A DNA stretch of 64,000 nucleotides from NCBI RefSeq assembly GCF_025685395.1, contig NZ_JAGSYA010000004.1, forward strand, positions 496,001 through 560,000, in the 5' to 3' direction. Below are positions 46,985-55,797 of this stretch, piece after piece. This stretch comes from Terriglobus tenax. GTDB lineage: Bacteria; Acidobacteriota; Terriglobia; Terriglobales; Acidobacteriaceae. The translations under genes were made by a program, and so were the position numbers. Each line of letters opens with the position of its first letter. Position 1 is the stretch's first letter. The notes beneath the pieces were generated by a model. The model worked only from the letters and a program-made list of their open reading frames with translations, had not been told where the DNA came from and made no database searches.

Positions 46985-48003
46985 AACTGACCATGCCGTT
47001 TCTCAAAGCGCCCTCGATGAACGCGAAGATCGCCGCCGCCGCTCTGTTGACCCTCGCTCTCGCAACCACGCCATCTGCTGTGGCCCAGTTCTCCGGCCCC
47101 GCGCCTGGCAATGAGAGCGGAGTCAATCGGCCGCTGCAGATCACGACCGATCCCGCGCTCCTGTTCCCGGCAGACCGCGAGCCCGTCCTCAGCCCCGGCG
47201 ATCTTCTGACCGTACACATCTTCGGCGTCACCGGCACGGATGATTACAGTCCGGTAGCGCGCGTCTCTCTGGACGGCGCAATTGCCCTTCCGCTGGCGGG
47301 CGTCGTGCATGTGCAGGGACTCACCCTGCGCCAGGGAGCTGATGCCATCGCCCAACGTCTCGTTGCGGCCGGCATGTACCGCAACCCACAGGTCACCCTC
47401 CTCGTGACCGAGTCTCCTAACCAGGTCGTGACCGTCACCGGCGAAACCCACGGCATCGTCCCGGTTGTAGGTAAGCGACGTCTTCTGGACGCTCTCTCTG
47501 TGGCGGGTGGCCTTACTCCCACCTCCAGCCATGTCATCACCATTCTGCGCCCCGGCCAGGATGTTCCCATGAACGTCGACCTCGGCAACGATCCGGTCGC
47601 CAGCACCATGGCCAATGTGCCCCTCTTTGCCGGGGACACCGTCATCGTCTCCAGGACCGGTGTTGTGTATGCCCTGGGAGCCTTCCGGACGCAAAGCGCG
47701 ATTCCTCTGACCGGCAATACACCGCTTACCGTATTGCAGGCAATTACCATTGCCGGCGGCCCCAACTACGAAGGCAACCGTGCGGATACCCGTATTATTC
47801 GCACGCAGGGAACCCATCGGGTCGAAGTCAAGGTCAATATGTCCCGTGTCCTTGCAGGCAAGGATCCGGACCCCGTACTGCAGTCAGACGACATCCTTTA
47901 TCTGCCGACCAGTGCCCTCAAAGCCGCCATTCGCGCGGGTGGCATCGCCACTCTCATGGGCATTGCTCAGCTCTCGTCCTACATCACCCTCAACAGTCGG
48001 TAA
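46981..48003 (+). CDS. Polysaccharide export outer-membrane protein (Wza-like)
   Basis: A 340-aa exported protein of the polysaccharide export family. The signal peptide is IAAAALLTLALATTPSAVAQ. The Poly_export domain starts LSPGDLLTVHIFGV near 77, followed by SLBB-type beta-grasp repeats (VVTVTGETHGIVPVVGKRRLLDALSVAGG and VYALGAFRTQSAIPLTGNTPLTVLQAITIAGG). No typical lipobox Cys is seen, so anchoring may differ from E. coli Wza. ATGA overlap with the autokinase. Confidence 0.92.
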   Translation: MKLTMPFLKAPSMNAKIAAAALLTLALATTPSAVAQFSGPAPGNESGVNRPLQITTDPALLFPADREPVLSPGDLLTVHIFGVTGTDDYSPVARVSLDGAIALPLAGVVHVQGLTLRQGADAIAQRLVAAGMYRNPQVTLLVTESPNQVVTVTGETHGIVPVVGKRRLLDALSVAGGLTPTSSHVITILRPGQDVPMNVDLGNDPVASTMANVPLFAGDTVIVSRTGVVYALGAFRTQSAIPLTGNTPLTVLQAITIAGGPNYEGNRADTRIIRTQGTHRVEVKVNMSRVLAGKDPDPVLQSDDILYLPTSALKAAIRAGGIATLMGIAQLSSYITLNSR

Positions 48004-48046
48004 GTCTCGTGGCAGTTATTACACGGAAAAGGAGTTAACCTACCGC

Positions 48047-49276
48047 ATGATAGGTGGTCATGAAGTGTCCTCCAGACGCACGCTCCGTCTTGCGTACCTG
48101 GTCACGCACCCGATCCAGTATCAGGCCCCCCTGCTCCGCCGTATCTCGCAGGAGCCGGATATTGACCTGACCGTCTATTTCGGTTCGGATTTTTCCGTCC
48201 GTGGCTACAAAGACCAGGGCTTCGGCGTTGAGGTCAAGTGGGATGTCCCTCTGCTCGAGGGATACAAGTACGAGTTCCTTCCCCGCATTCTCGATAACGT
48301 CGGCTCTCCTGGCCATCTGCGCCCCCTGAACCGTGGCTTCCTGTCGCGGCTCAGCAAGCAGGACGTCCTGTGGACGCACGGTTACTCCAGCCTCAACGCC
48401 ATCCAGGCCATGCTTGCCGCCAAGGCGCTTGACGTTCCCGTCCTGCTCCGCGCCGAGCCATGGCTGGCGGACCGCCCGCGTGCGGGCTGGAAGCTCGCCG
48501 CCAAAAAGGTCTTCTTCCGCGCCCTGCAGAACCTGGTGGATGCGACTCTGCCCATCGGCACACTCAACAGCCAGTACTGGACTTACTACTTCGGCGACGA
48601 TACGCCGCAGTTCCTCTTCCCGTACGCGGTCGATAACAGCTACTTCCAGCAGCGTGCCCTGCCCGCACGCGAAGGCCGCGCCAGGCTGCAGCAGGAGTTC
48701 AACCTGGACCCCTCCCGTCCGGTCATCCTCTTCGCCTCAAAGCTGCAGACCCGCAAGCACTGCGATCACCTTCTGGAAGCCTATCTTCGCCTTGCTCCTG
48801 CACCAGGCGTCGATCCGCATCCCTACCTTGTCATCGTCGGCGATGGCGAGCAACGCGCCCAACTGGAAGCCAGCGTCAAGCAGGCAGGCTGCACCAGCGT
48901 TCGCTTTGCCGGCTTCCGCAATCAGGCAGAGCTGCCAGGCTTCTTTGACCTGTCCAGCGTCTTCGTTCTTCCCTCGCGGCATGAGCCCTGGGGCCTGATC
49001 GTCAACGAAGTCATGAACGCTGGGCGCGCCGTCGTCGTCTCCACCGATGTCGGCAGTCAGCCCGACCTTGTAACCGATGGGGTCGAAGGCTGCGTCTTCC
49101 CTGTTGGCGATATTGACGCTCTTACCGATGCTTTACGCCGTGTCTTTGCGACACCGGAGACACCAGCAGCCATGGGCCACGCAGCACTGGAACGTATCAA
49201 TCACTGGAGCTTTGAAGAAGATGTGCGTGGGTTACGGCAAGCTCTTGCCCACGTCACAGGAAACTTCATCGCCTGA
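48047..49276 (+). CDS. Family 4 glycosyltransferase
   Basis: A 409-aa GT-B enzyme. The N-terminal half begins RLAYLVTHPIQYQAPLLRRIS, a pattern seen in GT4 enzymes that build surface polysaccharides. The donor-binding half has PVILFASKLQTRKHCDHLLEA near 225, VGDGEQRAQLE, and the EPWGLIVNEVMNAGRAVV motif with the catalytic-fold Glu near 305. AGGAG lies 12 nt before the ATG. It follows the exporter gene by 43 bp. Donor and acceptor are not predictable. Confidence 0.88.
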   Translation: MIGGHEVSSRRTLRLAYLVTHPIQYQAPLLRRISQEPDIDLTVYFGSDFSVRGYKDQGFGVEVKWDVPLLEGYKYEFLPRILDNVGSPGHLRPLNRGFLSRLSKQDVLWTHGYSSLNAIQAMLAAKALDVPVLLRAEPWLADRPRAGWKLAAKKVFFRALQNLVDATLPIGTLNSQYWTYYFGDDTPQFLFPYAVDNSYFQQRALPAREGRARLQQEFNLDPSRPVILFASKLQTRKHCDHLLEAYLRLAPAPGVDPHPYLVIVGDGEQRAQLEASVKQAGCTSVRFAGFRNQAELPGFFDLSSVFVLPSRHEPWGLIVNEVMNAGRAVVVSTDVGSQPDLVTDGVEGCVFPVGDIDALTDALRRVFATPETPAAMGHAALERINHWSFEEDVRGLRQALAHVTGNFIA

Positions 49277-49314
49277 TTTTTTCTGCCAACGGTACTCTCT
49301 GAGTCTTCATTTTC

Positions 49315-50466
49315 ATGCGCATTCTGCACATCATTCGGACGATCAATCCGGAGGCCGGCGGCCCCATTGAGGGTGTTCGCACGCTGATCCGCTACCGGGA
49401 CCTGGGCTACCACGGAGAGGTCGTCACCCAGGACGACCCCAATGCCCCCTACCTCAAGGGGCTCGACTTCCCTGTGCACGCCCTCGGCCCCGTCAACTCA
49501 ACCTACGGCTATACCTCCAAAATGATCCCGTGGATGAAGGCCAATCGCCACCGCTTCGATGGTGCCGTGGTCAACGGCCTTTGGAACTATGGCGGCTTTG
49601 CAGCATACCGAGCACTCGCCGGCCATCTGCCCTACGTCGTCTTCCCCCACGGCATGCTTGACCCCTACTTCAAGTCGGCATACCCGCTCAAGCATCTCAA
49701 GAAGCTGCTTTACTGGCTCCCTACCGAATACTGGGTTCTGCGCGCAGCCAACTACGTTCTCTTCACCTCCAGGGCAGAGAAGGAACTGGCCGAAAAAACC
49801 TTCCCTGTATGGAGTTGGACCCCGCACATCGTTCCCTACGGCGCAGATCATCCCCGCATCAGCAAGGAAGATGCCCAGCGCGTCTTCTTCGAACATGCGC
49901 CCGAGCTGCGGGATAAGCGCTTCCTGCTCTTCCTTGGCCGCATCCACCCGAAGAAGGGCGTCGACCTGATGATCGAAGCCTTCACGCAGACCGCGCATCT
50001 CGATCCGGATCTCCACCTCGTCGTCGCCGGTCCTGACCAGGTCAACTGGCGCCCTGAGCTGCAGGCCATGGTCAATTCGGCCGGACTCACCAGCCGCGTT
50101 CACTGGCCCGGCATGCTGAAGGGGGATCTGAAGTGGGGAGCCTTCTACGCCAGCGAGGCCTTCATCCTTCCCTCGCACCAGGAGAACTTCGGCATCGCCG
50201 TTGCCGAGGCGCTCGCCTGCGGCAAGCCTGTGCTCCTCTCGGATCAGGTCAACATTGCCGGCGACATCAAGGCCGACTACGCTGGCATCGTGGAGCAGGA
50301 TACCCTGCAGGGAACGCTCAATCTCTTCAACCGCTGGCGCGAGCTCTCGCCTGAAGACCGGGCGCGCATGTACCAGCAGGCTTCCAGCACCTTCAGCACG
50401 CGCTACGATATGCGGGAGAACGCGAAGACAATCCTCCGCCTGTTCGAAGAAGCAAAAGCGAAGTAA
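49315..50466 (+). CDS. Family 4 glycosyltransferase
   Basis: A 383-aa GT-B enzyme. The N-terminus MRILHIIRTINPEAGGPIEGVR contains the GGP nucleotide-sugar loop. The C-terminal half has LLFLGRIHPKKGVDLMIEAF near 203, VVAGPDQ, and SHQENFGIAVAEALACGKPVLLSDQ with the EX7E motif near 290. It lies 38 bp after the previous transferase in the same operon and precedes a WcaF-type acyltransferase by 16 bp. Confidence 0.92.
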   Translation: MRILHIIRTINPEAGGPIEGVRTLIRYRDLGYHGEVVTQDDPNAPYLKGLDFPVHALGPVNSTYGYTSKMIPWMKANRHRFDGAVVNGLWNYGGFAAYRALAGHLPYVVFPHGMLDPYFKSAYPLKHLKKLLYWLPTEYWVLRAANYVLFTSRAEKELAEKTFPVWSWTPHIVPYGADHPRISKEDAQRVFFEHAPELRDKRFLLFLGRIHPKKGVDLMIEAFTQTAHLDPDLHLVVAGPDQVNWRPELQAMVNSAGLTSRVHWPGMLKGDLKWGAFYASEAFILPSHQENFGIAVAEALACGKPVLLSDQVNIAGDIKADYAGIVEQDTLQGTLNLFNRWRELSPEDRARMYQQASSTFSTRYDMRENAKTILRLFEEAKAK

Positions 50467-50482
50467 TCTTTCAGGAACAGAC

Positions 50483-51085
50483 ATGGCACGGCAGATCGAC
50501 TACAAATCGACATTGACGGTTGCGGCGGACGGCCACGAAGACCCCTACCTTCGGCCCTCGTTCTCGCTCGGCAACCGCCTTCTACGCCTGGTGTGGAACA
50601 TCACGTGGCTGCTGCTCTACCGCACTTCGCCACGCCCTTTCCATGCCTGGCGCAGCATGCTGCTTCGCCTCTTTGGAGCAAAGGTCGGCCCTAACTGCCA
50701 TTTCTATCCCGGCTCAAAGGTATGGGCTCCGTGGAACTTCGTCTGCGGAGAGCAATGCACCCTGGGCGATGGTTCCGAGGTCTATAACCCTTCCGTCATC
50801 ACCTTCGCCGAACATGTCATCGTCTCGCAACAGGGCTACATCTGCGGCGCCACGCACGACTACGACGACCGGCACTTCCCCCTGCTCAGCTACCGCATGC
50901 ACTTCGGCGCGTACTCCTGGATCTGCGCCCGCGCCAATGTCAGCCCAGGCGTCAACGTCGGAGAAGGAGCCGTACTCGGCCTCGCTTCCACCGCAACCCG
51001 CGACCTGGAAGCATGGGGAGTCTACGCAGGCTCGCCCGCGGTCAAGGTAAAGGACCGCAGAAACTTCCTGCACGAGGTCAAGTAA
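50483..51085 (+). CDS. WcaF-family putative colanic-acid-type O-acetyltransferase
   Basis: A 200-aa left-handed beta-helix acyltransferase of the hexapeptide-repeat family. VGPNCHFYPGSKVWAPWN begins the hexapeptide coils, with the catalytic-type His in ICGATHDYDDRHFPL near 124. The later VSPGVNVGEGAVLGLASTAT coil and WGVYAGSPAVKVKDR match WcaF. It would O-acetylate a sugar of the exported polysaccharide. It is the last gene of the operon, followed by a hairpin. Confidence 0.9.
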   Translation: MARQIDYKSTLTVAADGHEDPYLRPSFSLGNRLLRLVWNITWLLLYRTSPRPFHAWRSMLLRLFGAKVGPNCHFYPGSKVWAPWNFVCGEQCTLGDGSEVYNPSVITFAEHVIVSQQGYICGATHDYDDRHFPLLSYRMHFGAYSWICARANVSPGVNVGEGAVLGLASTATRDLEAWGVYAGSPAVKVKDRRNFLHEVK

Positions 51086-51115
51086 AACCGGCCCTGAAAG
51101 GCCCGTTTTATTTTC
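51084..51115 (+). terminator. Terminator of the polysaccharide operon
   Basis: AAAACCGGCC and GGCCCGTTTT form a stem with one C-C mismatch and a 6-nt loop, followed by ATTTTCTC. It overlaps the last stop codon region and lies before a convergent gene. Confidence 0.65.
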
Positions 51116-51127
51116 TCTAGCTGTCTG

Positions 51128-51949
51128 CTACTGCTTGGCGTTGCGCGCTTCCCATAGCTTGGCATCAATCAGGAAGCGGAACCAGAAGGTCTGCAGCGTG
51201 TAGAAGATGAACCCCTCCATACCATCCAGAAATCCCAGGCGAACCACGTATCGATAGAACCACAGGCCGAAGGGACGCACGAAGTACGGCAGGTTGTTGT
51301 ACATCTCGCGCAGGGCGCGCTTTTTCTCAATCACGTTGCCCGTCATCTTCGCGCCAACGCGGCCGGCAGTCTCGCCTTTCAACTGCTCACGCACCTCGGC
51401 ATCGGACCACCGGTTATGCCGGTAGGTCCACTCCGTCAGGGGCATGCGGATGTCGTCAATCATGGAGTACTTCAACTGCGATGTGGTGCCCGTACAGATG
51501 AAGTGCTGGTCATACTCGCGCACCTCGCAGCTTCCCTTGCCGGACTGGAACAAACGCATGTGCCAGGTGGGCGACATGCCTCCGTGCCGCAAAATCCGGC
51601 CAAGGAACTGCAGATAACGCGGCAGAAAGAAGCCATCGGTTGTGCTCTGTTCCGGCAACGCGGCAATCTCCGTGGCCAGCTCCGGAGTCAGCCGTTCGTC
51701 GGCATCCAGGTGCAGTTGCCAGCCATACTTGATCGGGCAGTTGGCAATGGCCCAGTTGCGCTGTGCGCCATAACTCTCAAAGGCATGGTGCAGCACCTGC
51801 GCACCAGCGGCTTTTGCCAGCTCCGGAGTGCCGTCTGTGCTGCCCGAATCGACAACATGGATGTCATCTGTCAGCGCAGAGACACTGGCCAGCGTAGCTG
51901 GCAGCGAATCGGCGGAGTTATACGCCAGAATAATGACCGAAGGCCGCAA
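51128..51949 (-). CDS. Family 2 glycosyltransferase (WaaE/KdtX-like)
   Basis: A 273-aa GT-A enzyme. The nucleotide-sugar site VIILAYNSADSLPATLASV is at the N-terminus, with HVVDSGSTDGT and the metal-binding DADERLTPE (DxD) near 83-91. The C-terminal half is basic and amphipathic (KKRALREMYNNLPYFVRPFGLWFYRYVVRLGFLDGMEGF), typical of the KdtX/WaaE lipopolysaccharide core type. It starts with TTG at 51949, five nt after GGAG. It is convergent with the polysaccharide operon, so it may act on the same or a different glycan. Confidence 0.9.
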   Translation of the reverse strand: MRPSVIILAYNSADSLPATLASVSALTDDIHVVDSGSTDGTPELAKAAGAQVLHHAFESYGAQRNWAIANCPIKYGWQLHLDADERLTPELATEIAALPEQSTTDGFFLPRYLQFLGRILRHGGMSPTWHMRLFQSGKGSCEVREYDQHFICTGTTSQLKYSMIDDIRMPLTEWTYRHNRWSDAEVREQLKGETAGRVGAKMTGNVIEKKRALREMYNNLPYFVRPFGLWFYRYVVRLGFLDGMEGFIFYTLQTFWFRFLIDAKLWEARNAKQ

Positions 51950-52001
51950 TCCGTCTCCTCATCAAAGACGAGAGATTTCTACAGAAAAATGTCTTGTTCG
52001 T

Positions 52002-52382
52002 TTAGCCGCGCAGCTTGGCCAGCAGGTCGGTCGGATGCACCGGCTTTGCCAGAATTTCAAACTCGTGGCCCTGGCTGCGTGCCTTATCCAGCAGATCGGC
52101 AGTGGCTGCCTGTCCGCTGAACAGCAGGATCTTGCACTGCGGAAGACGCGCACGCGTCTCAATGGCTGCTTCAATACCGGTCATACCGGTCATAATCACA
52201 TCGCTGATCAGCATGTCCGGACGGAATGAGTCCAGTGCCTCAACAGCCTTCTCGCCGCTATACACGGCCTTCGCTTCAAAACCAGCCTGATTCAGGATGA
52301 TGGCGAGCGTATTCGCGATTACCTGCTCGTCATCAGCTACCAGAACTTTGGCGCGGGACTGATTCCCTGTGGTCTCTGTCAT
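52002..52382 (-). CDS. Stand-alone response-regulator receiver protein
   Basis: A 126-aa CheY-like domain. The acidic pocket is VADDEQV near 15-21, the phospho-acceptor Asp in MLISDVIMTGMTGIEAA near 61, the Ser/Thr switch in LLFSGQAA, and Lys in ILAKPVHPTDLLAKLRG. There is no output domain and no kinase gene next to it. It may relay a phosphate or control a partner allosterically. It is divergent from the ABC importer-like pair with 183 bp between. Confidence 0.92.
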   Translation of the reverse strand: MTETTGNQSRAKVLVADDEQVIANTLAIILNQAGFEAKAVYSGEKAVEALDSFRPDMLISDVIMTGMTGIEAAIETRARLPQCKILLFSGQAATADLLDKARSQGHEFEILAKPVHPTDLLAKLRG

Positions 52383-52565
52383 GGGGACGATTCCTTACCT
52401 CAAGTCAAAAAATTCAACCGGCAGCTTCCTACGACGCAAATCTATCAAAGCGTCTGACGCGCTCTCTCAAACAATGATACGCTGTCCGCAGAGTTGCCGC
52501 TTCCAAGTTGTGAATTTTCAGCAACAAACGGCTTTCCTAACCTCAACATCCAAGTACATAAAAGC

Positions 52566-53936
52566 ATGCAGCAAGCTATCATTCGCGCTGAGCGCGTCGA
52601 GAAATACTATTCCCAACCGAGCGAGAACCGCATCCAGGTTATCTCGCCGACCGACCTCTCCATTGTTCCCGGAGAGATCATTGCCTTGCTTGGCCCCTCC
52701 GGCTCCGGCAAGTCGACACTGCTGCGCATGCTTACCGGCCTCTCCACCCCCTCTGCCGGGCAGGTTTACTGGCACGAGAAGCCCATTCAGACCGCCGACG
52801 TCAACGTCAGCATCGTCTTCCAGTCCTTCGCGCTCTTCCCCTGGCTGACCGTGCTCGAAAACATTGAGGCACCTCTGAAGGCTCGCGGCGTCGAAGCAGG
52901 TACCCGCCGTAAACGCTCCCTCAAAATTCTCGACACCGTCGGTCTCGATGGCTTCCAGGCCGCCTACCCCAAGGAACTCTCCGGCGGTATGCGCCAGCGC
53001 GTCGGCTTTGCCCGTGCTCTCGTTGTTGAGCCGGAAGTCCTCTTCATGGATGAACCCTTCTCCGCCCTTGACGTACTCACGGCCGAGAACCTGCGTTCGG
53101 AACTGCTCGAGCTCTGGCACAAGAAGACCATCCCCACCAAGTCGATCTTCATCGTTACGCACAACATTGAAGAAGCCGTTCTGCTGGCCGACCGCATCAT
53201 CGTGCTTGGCCGCAACCCCGGCCACATCCGCACGGACTTCCGTGTGAACCTGCCGCATCCGCGTGACCGCAAGGCCGCCGCCTTCACCCAGTTGGTGGAT
53301 TACATCTACAAGGTGCTCACGCAGCCGGAAGCACCCGCTCCAGCGCTGCCCAACATCAACGGCAAGCGTGTTCGCGACCAGCGCGAGATGAAGTACCAGA
53401 TGCTGCCCCACGCACGTCCCGGGGGCATCGCCGGTCTGCTTGAGTTCCTGCTCGATCACGGCGGCAAGGCCGACATCTACCGTCTGGCCGACGACCTCGC
53501 CTTTGAGATCGATGACCTGCTCCCCATCGTTGAAGCTTCGTCCATCCTCAAGTTCCTGACCGTCACCGAGGGAGACGCCGCCATCACACCGCTTGGAGCG
53601 GAATACGCCAACGCCGAGATCCTCCGTCAGAAGGAGATCTTCCGCGAGGCCGCCGTTGAGAACGTTCTGCTGCTGCGCCAGATTGTCCGCGCCCTGAACT
53701 CCAAGTCGGACCACACCGTCCCGGAAGACTTCTTCCACGACACCCTCGACGAAGTCTTCTCAGAAGAAGAAACCACCCGGCAGCTCGAAACCGCCATCAA
53801 CTGGGGCCGTTACGCCGAGATCTTCGACTTCGATTCCACCCGCCGCCGCTTCACCCTTCCAGAAGCCGCACTCGCGGAACCCGAAGGCGACTTCTCTGAT
53901 ATCGAGGAGGAGGAGAAGCGGGAGGCCGGACGATGA
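52566..53936 (+). CDS. ABC ATPase with C-terminal AAA-associated domain (nitrate/sulfonate-type)
   Basis: A 456-aa ATPase. The ABC domain (1-255) has Walker A GPSGSGKSTLLRML near 43, Q-loop VFQSFALFPW, signature LSGGMRQRVGFARAL, and Walker B VLFMDEPFSALD. The later residues 285-430 match the AAA-associated C-terminal domain found with nitrate/sulfonate ABC ATPases (ARPGGIAGLLEFLLDHGGKADIYRLADDL and EILRQKEIFREAAVENVLLLRQIV). The acidic tail SDIEEEEKREAGR ends it. It overlaps the permease by 4 bp. The extra domain suggests regulated uptake. Confidence 0.9.
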   Translation: MQQAIIRAERVEKYYSQPSENRIQVISPTDLSIVPGEIIALLGPSGSGKSTLLRMLTGLSTPSAGQVYWHEKPIQTADVNVSIVFQSFALFPWLTVLENIEAPLKARGVEAGTRRKRSLKILDTVGLDGFQAAYPKELSGGMRQRVGFARALVVEPEVLFMDEPFSALDVLTAENLRSELLELWHKKTIPTKSIFIVTHNIEEAVLLADRIIVLGRNPGHIRTDFRVNLPHPRDRKAAAFTQLVDYIYKVLTQPEAPAPALPNINGKRVRDQREMKYQMLPHARPGGIAGLLEFLLDHGGKADIYRLADDLAFEIDDLLPIVEASSILKFLTVTEGDAAITPLGAEYANAEILRQKEIFREAAVENVLLLRQIVRALNSKSDHTVPEDFFHDTLDEVFSEEETTRQLETAINWGRYAEIFDFDSTRRRFTLPEAALAEPEGDFSDIEEEEKREAGR

Positions 53937-55693
53937 TTCAGCTCCCCGCCGGTTTCCACCTCCGCCGCGATACCCTCGCACGCTCCGTCGTCGTACGTCG
54001 CAGCTGGCCAGTCTTTCTCGACCTCTGCGTCGCGGGCATTCTGCTGGCCGCCTTCTATGCCGTCGTGCAGATCGCGCGTTATTGGAACTCTTCGCCTCGT
54101 ACGGATTTCAATATCTCGCTGTCACCACATGCCCTGCCCATGTATGCCTTCTTCTCGGTCGTACGCATTGGCATTGCCTATCTGCTCTCGCTGGCCTTCG
54201 CGCTTATCTACGGCTACATCGCTGCCTATACGCCGCGGCTTGAAGGACTGATGCTGGCCGCGCTGGACATCCTGCAGTCCATCCCCGTGCTCAGCTTCCT
54301 TCCCGGAGTCATGCTGGCCATGGTCGCGCTCGTACCCGGCCACCAGCTCGGCATTGAGATGGGAGCCATCATCCTCATCTTCACCGGACAGGCATGGAAC
54401 ATCGCCTACAGCTTCTACTCCTCGCTCAAGTCGATTCCGCGCGAGCTGACGGAAGCCGCCCACATCTACAACTTCTCGCCGCTCCAGCGCTTCTTCAACC
54501 TGGAACTGCCCTTCGCCACCATCGGCCTCATCTGGAACTCCATGGTCTCGGTCGCCGGTGGATGGTTCTTTCTCATGGCCTGCGAGATGTTCGTGCTCGG
54601 CAGCCGCGACTTCCGCCTGCCCGGCCTCGGCAGCTACCTACAGACCGCAGCGGCCAACGGCGACTTCAAAGCCATCACCTACGGCCTGCTTACCATGATC
54701 GCCATCATCGTCGCCACGGACCAGATCATCTGGCGACCCCTGATCGCATGGAGCGACAAGTTCAAGTTCGAACAGACGGAGAGCAACAACCGCGTCTCCT
54801 CGCCCTTGCTGCACCTGCTGCAGCACTCCTCTGCCCTGCGCCATCTGCACCATCGCACGCTTCGCCCCATCAGCGAGCTCTTCTACCGCAACTCCTACAA
54901 GCGGCGGATTGAACATCAACTCCATCCCGTGCAGCATACAAAGCTGCAACGCATCGCCCGCATCGCGGCAGCGGTACTTCTCATCGGCATCGTTGCCTTC
55001 GCCGCCATGCACGCCGTCGTTCTGCTCCGTGACATCCATCCGGCACAGCTCGGCAAGATCCTGCTTGGCGCCGGAGCCACTTTCCTGCGTGTCTTTGCCG
55101 CCCTGCTCATTGGGTCCGCCTGGACCATCCCCGCAGGTGTCGCCATCGGCCTGCACCCGCGCCTGGCACGCATCGCGCAACCCCTGGCGCAGATCGCCGC
55201 CTCCGTGCCCGCCACGGCCATCTTCCCCGTGCTTCTGGTGGCGCTCATCAAGGCAGGTGGCGGACTCGGCATCGGCTCCATCGCTCTGATGCTGCTCGGC
55301 ACGCAGTGGTACATCCTGTTCAACGTCATCGCCGGAGCCATCGCCATTCCCAGCGATCTCCGCGAGGTCGGCGAACTCTTCCGCTTTTCTACCATCGAGA
55401 AATGGAAGGTCATCATCCTGCCGTCCATCTTCCCCTACCTGGTCACGGGCCTCATTACGGCCAGCGGCGGAGCGTGGAACGCGAGCATCGTCGCCGAGTA
55501 CTTCCGGCTGAAGAACCAGACCATGTCCACCTTCGGCCTTGGCGCACAAATCTCCGCCGCCACTGACGCCGGCCAGTTCCCCATCCTGCTCTGGGCCACC
55601 ATCGTCATGGCGCTGATCGTCGTCACCATCAACCGCCTGGTCTGGCGCCCCATCTACCGCATCGCAGAAACCAAGTACAAGCTCAGCGCATAG
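53933..55693 (+). CDS. Double-length ABC permease, two fused inner-membrane domains
   Basis: A 586-aa protein with two binding-protein-dependent permease domains. The first (about 20-285) has the coupling loop EAAHIYNFSPLQRFFNLELP; the second (about 345-575) has EVGELFRFSTIEKWKVIILP. Both are diverged from the usual EAAxxxG loop and lack its Gly. A basic, His-rich linker (HLLQHSSALRHLHHRTLRP) joins them. It should form the whole membrane channel for the upstream ATPase. There is no periplasmic binding protein gene within the window near it. The substrate is unknown. Confidence 0.9.
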   Translation: MIQLPAGFHLRRDTLARSVVVRRSWPVFLDLCVAGILLAAFYAVVQIARYWNSSPRTDFNISLSPHALPMYAFFSVVRIGIAYLLSLAFALIYGYIAAYTPRLEGLMLAALDILQSIPVLSFLPGVMLAMVALVPGHQLGIEMGAIILIFTGQAWNIAYSFYSSLKSIPRELTEAAHIYNFSPLQRFFNLELPFATIGLIWNSMVSVAGGWFFLMACEMFVLGSRDFRLPGLGSYLQTAAANGDFKAITYGLLTMIAIIVATDQIIWRPLIAWSDKFKFEQTESNNRVSSPLLHLLQHSSALRHLHHRTLRPISELFYRNSYKRRIEHQLHPVQHTKLQRIARIAAAVLLIGIVAFAAMHAVVLLRDIHPAQLGKILLGAGATFLRVFAALLIGSAWTIPAGVAIGLHPRLARIAQPLAQIAASVPATAIFPVLLVALIKAGGGLGIGSIALMLLGTQWYILFNVIAGAIAIPSDLREVGELFRFSTIEKWKVIILPSIFPYLVTGLITASGGAWNASIVAEYFRLKNQTMSTFGLGAQISAATDAGQFPILLWATIVMALIVVTINRLVWRPIYRIAETKYKLSA

Positions 55694-55700
55694 TCACGAG

Positions 55701-55739
55701 GTGCATCCCGAGCGAAGCGTAGCGGAGGGACCTGCATTT
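55701..55739. repeat. Extragenic GCATCCCGAGCGAAGCG-type repeat
   Basis: The stretch after the permease stop has CATCCCGAGCGAAGCG and TAGCGGAGGGACCTGC, a pattern widespread as short dispersed elements in related genomes. A shorter relative starts near 56821. It holds no gene. Confidence 0.45.
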
Positions 55740-55747
55740 CAAACAAA

Positions 55748-55773
55748 GAACGGCGGCCCAAAGGCCGCCGTTC
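55748..55773 (-). terminator. Terminator of the redoxin gene
   Basis: GAACGGCGGCC and its exact complement (loop CAAA) form an 11-bp stem. On the minus strand it is followed by TTTGTTT. It lies 25 bp after the redoxin stop and can also act for the convergent permease gene. Confidence 0.75.
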
Positions 55774-55797
55774 ACCATTCAACTATCACACCATCCA

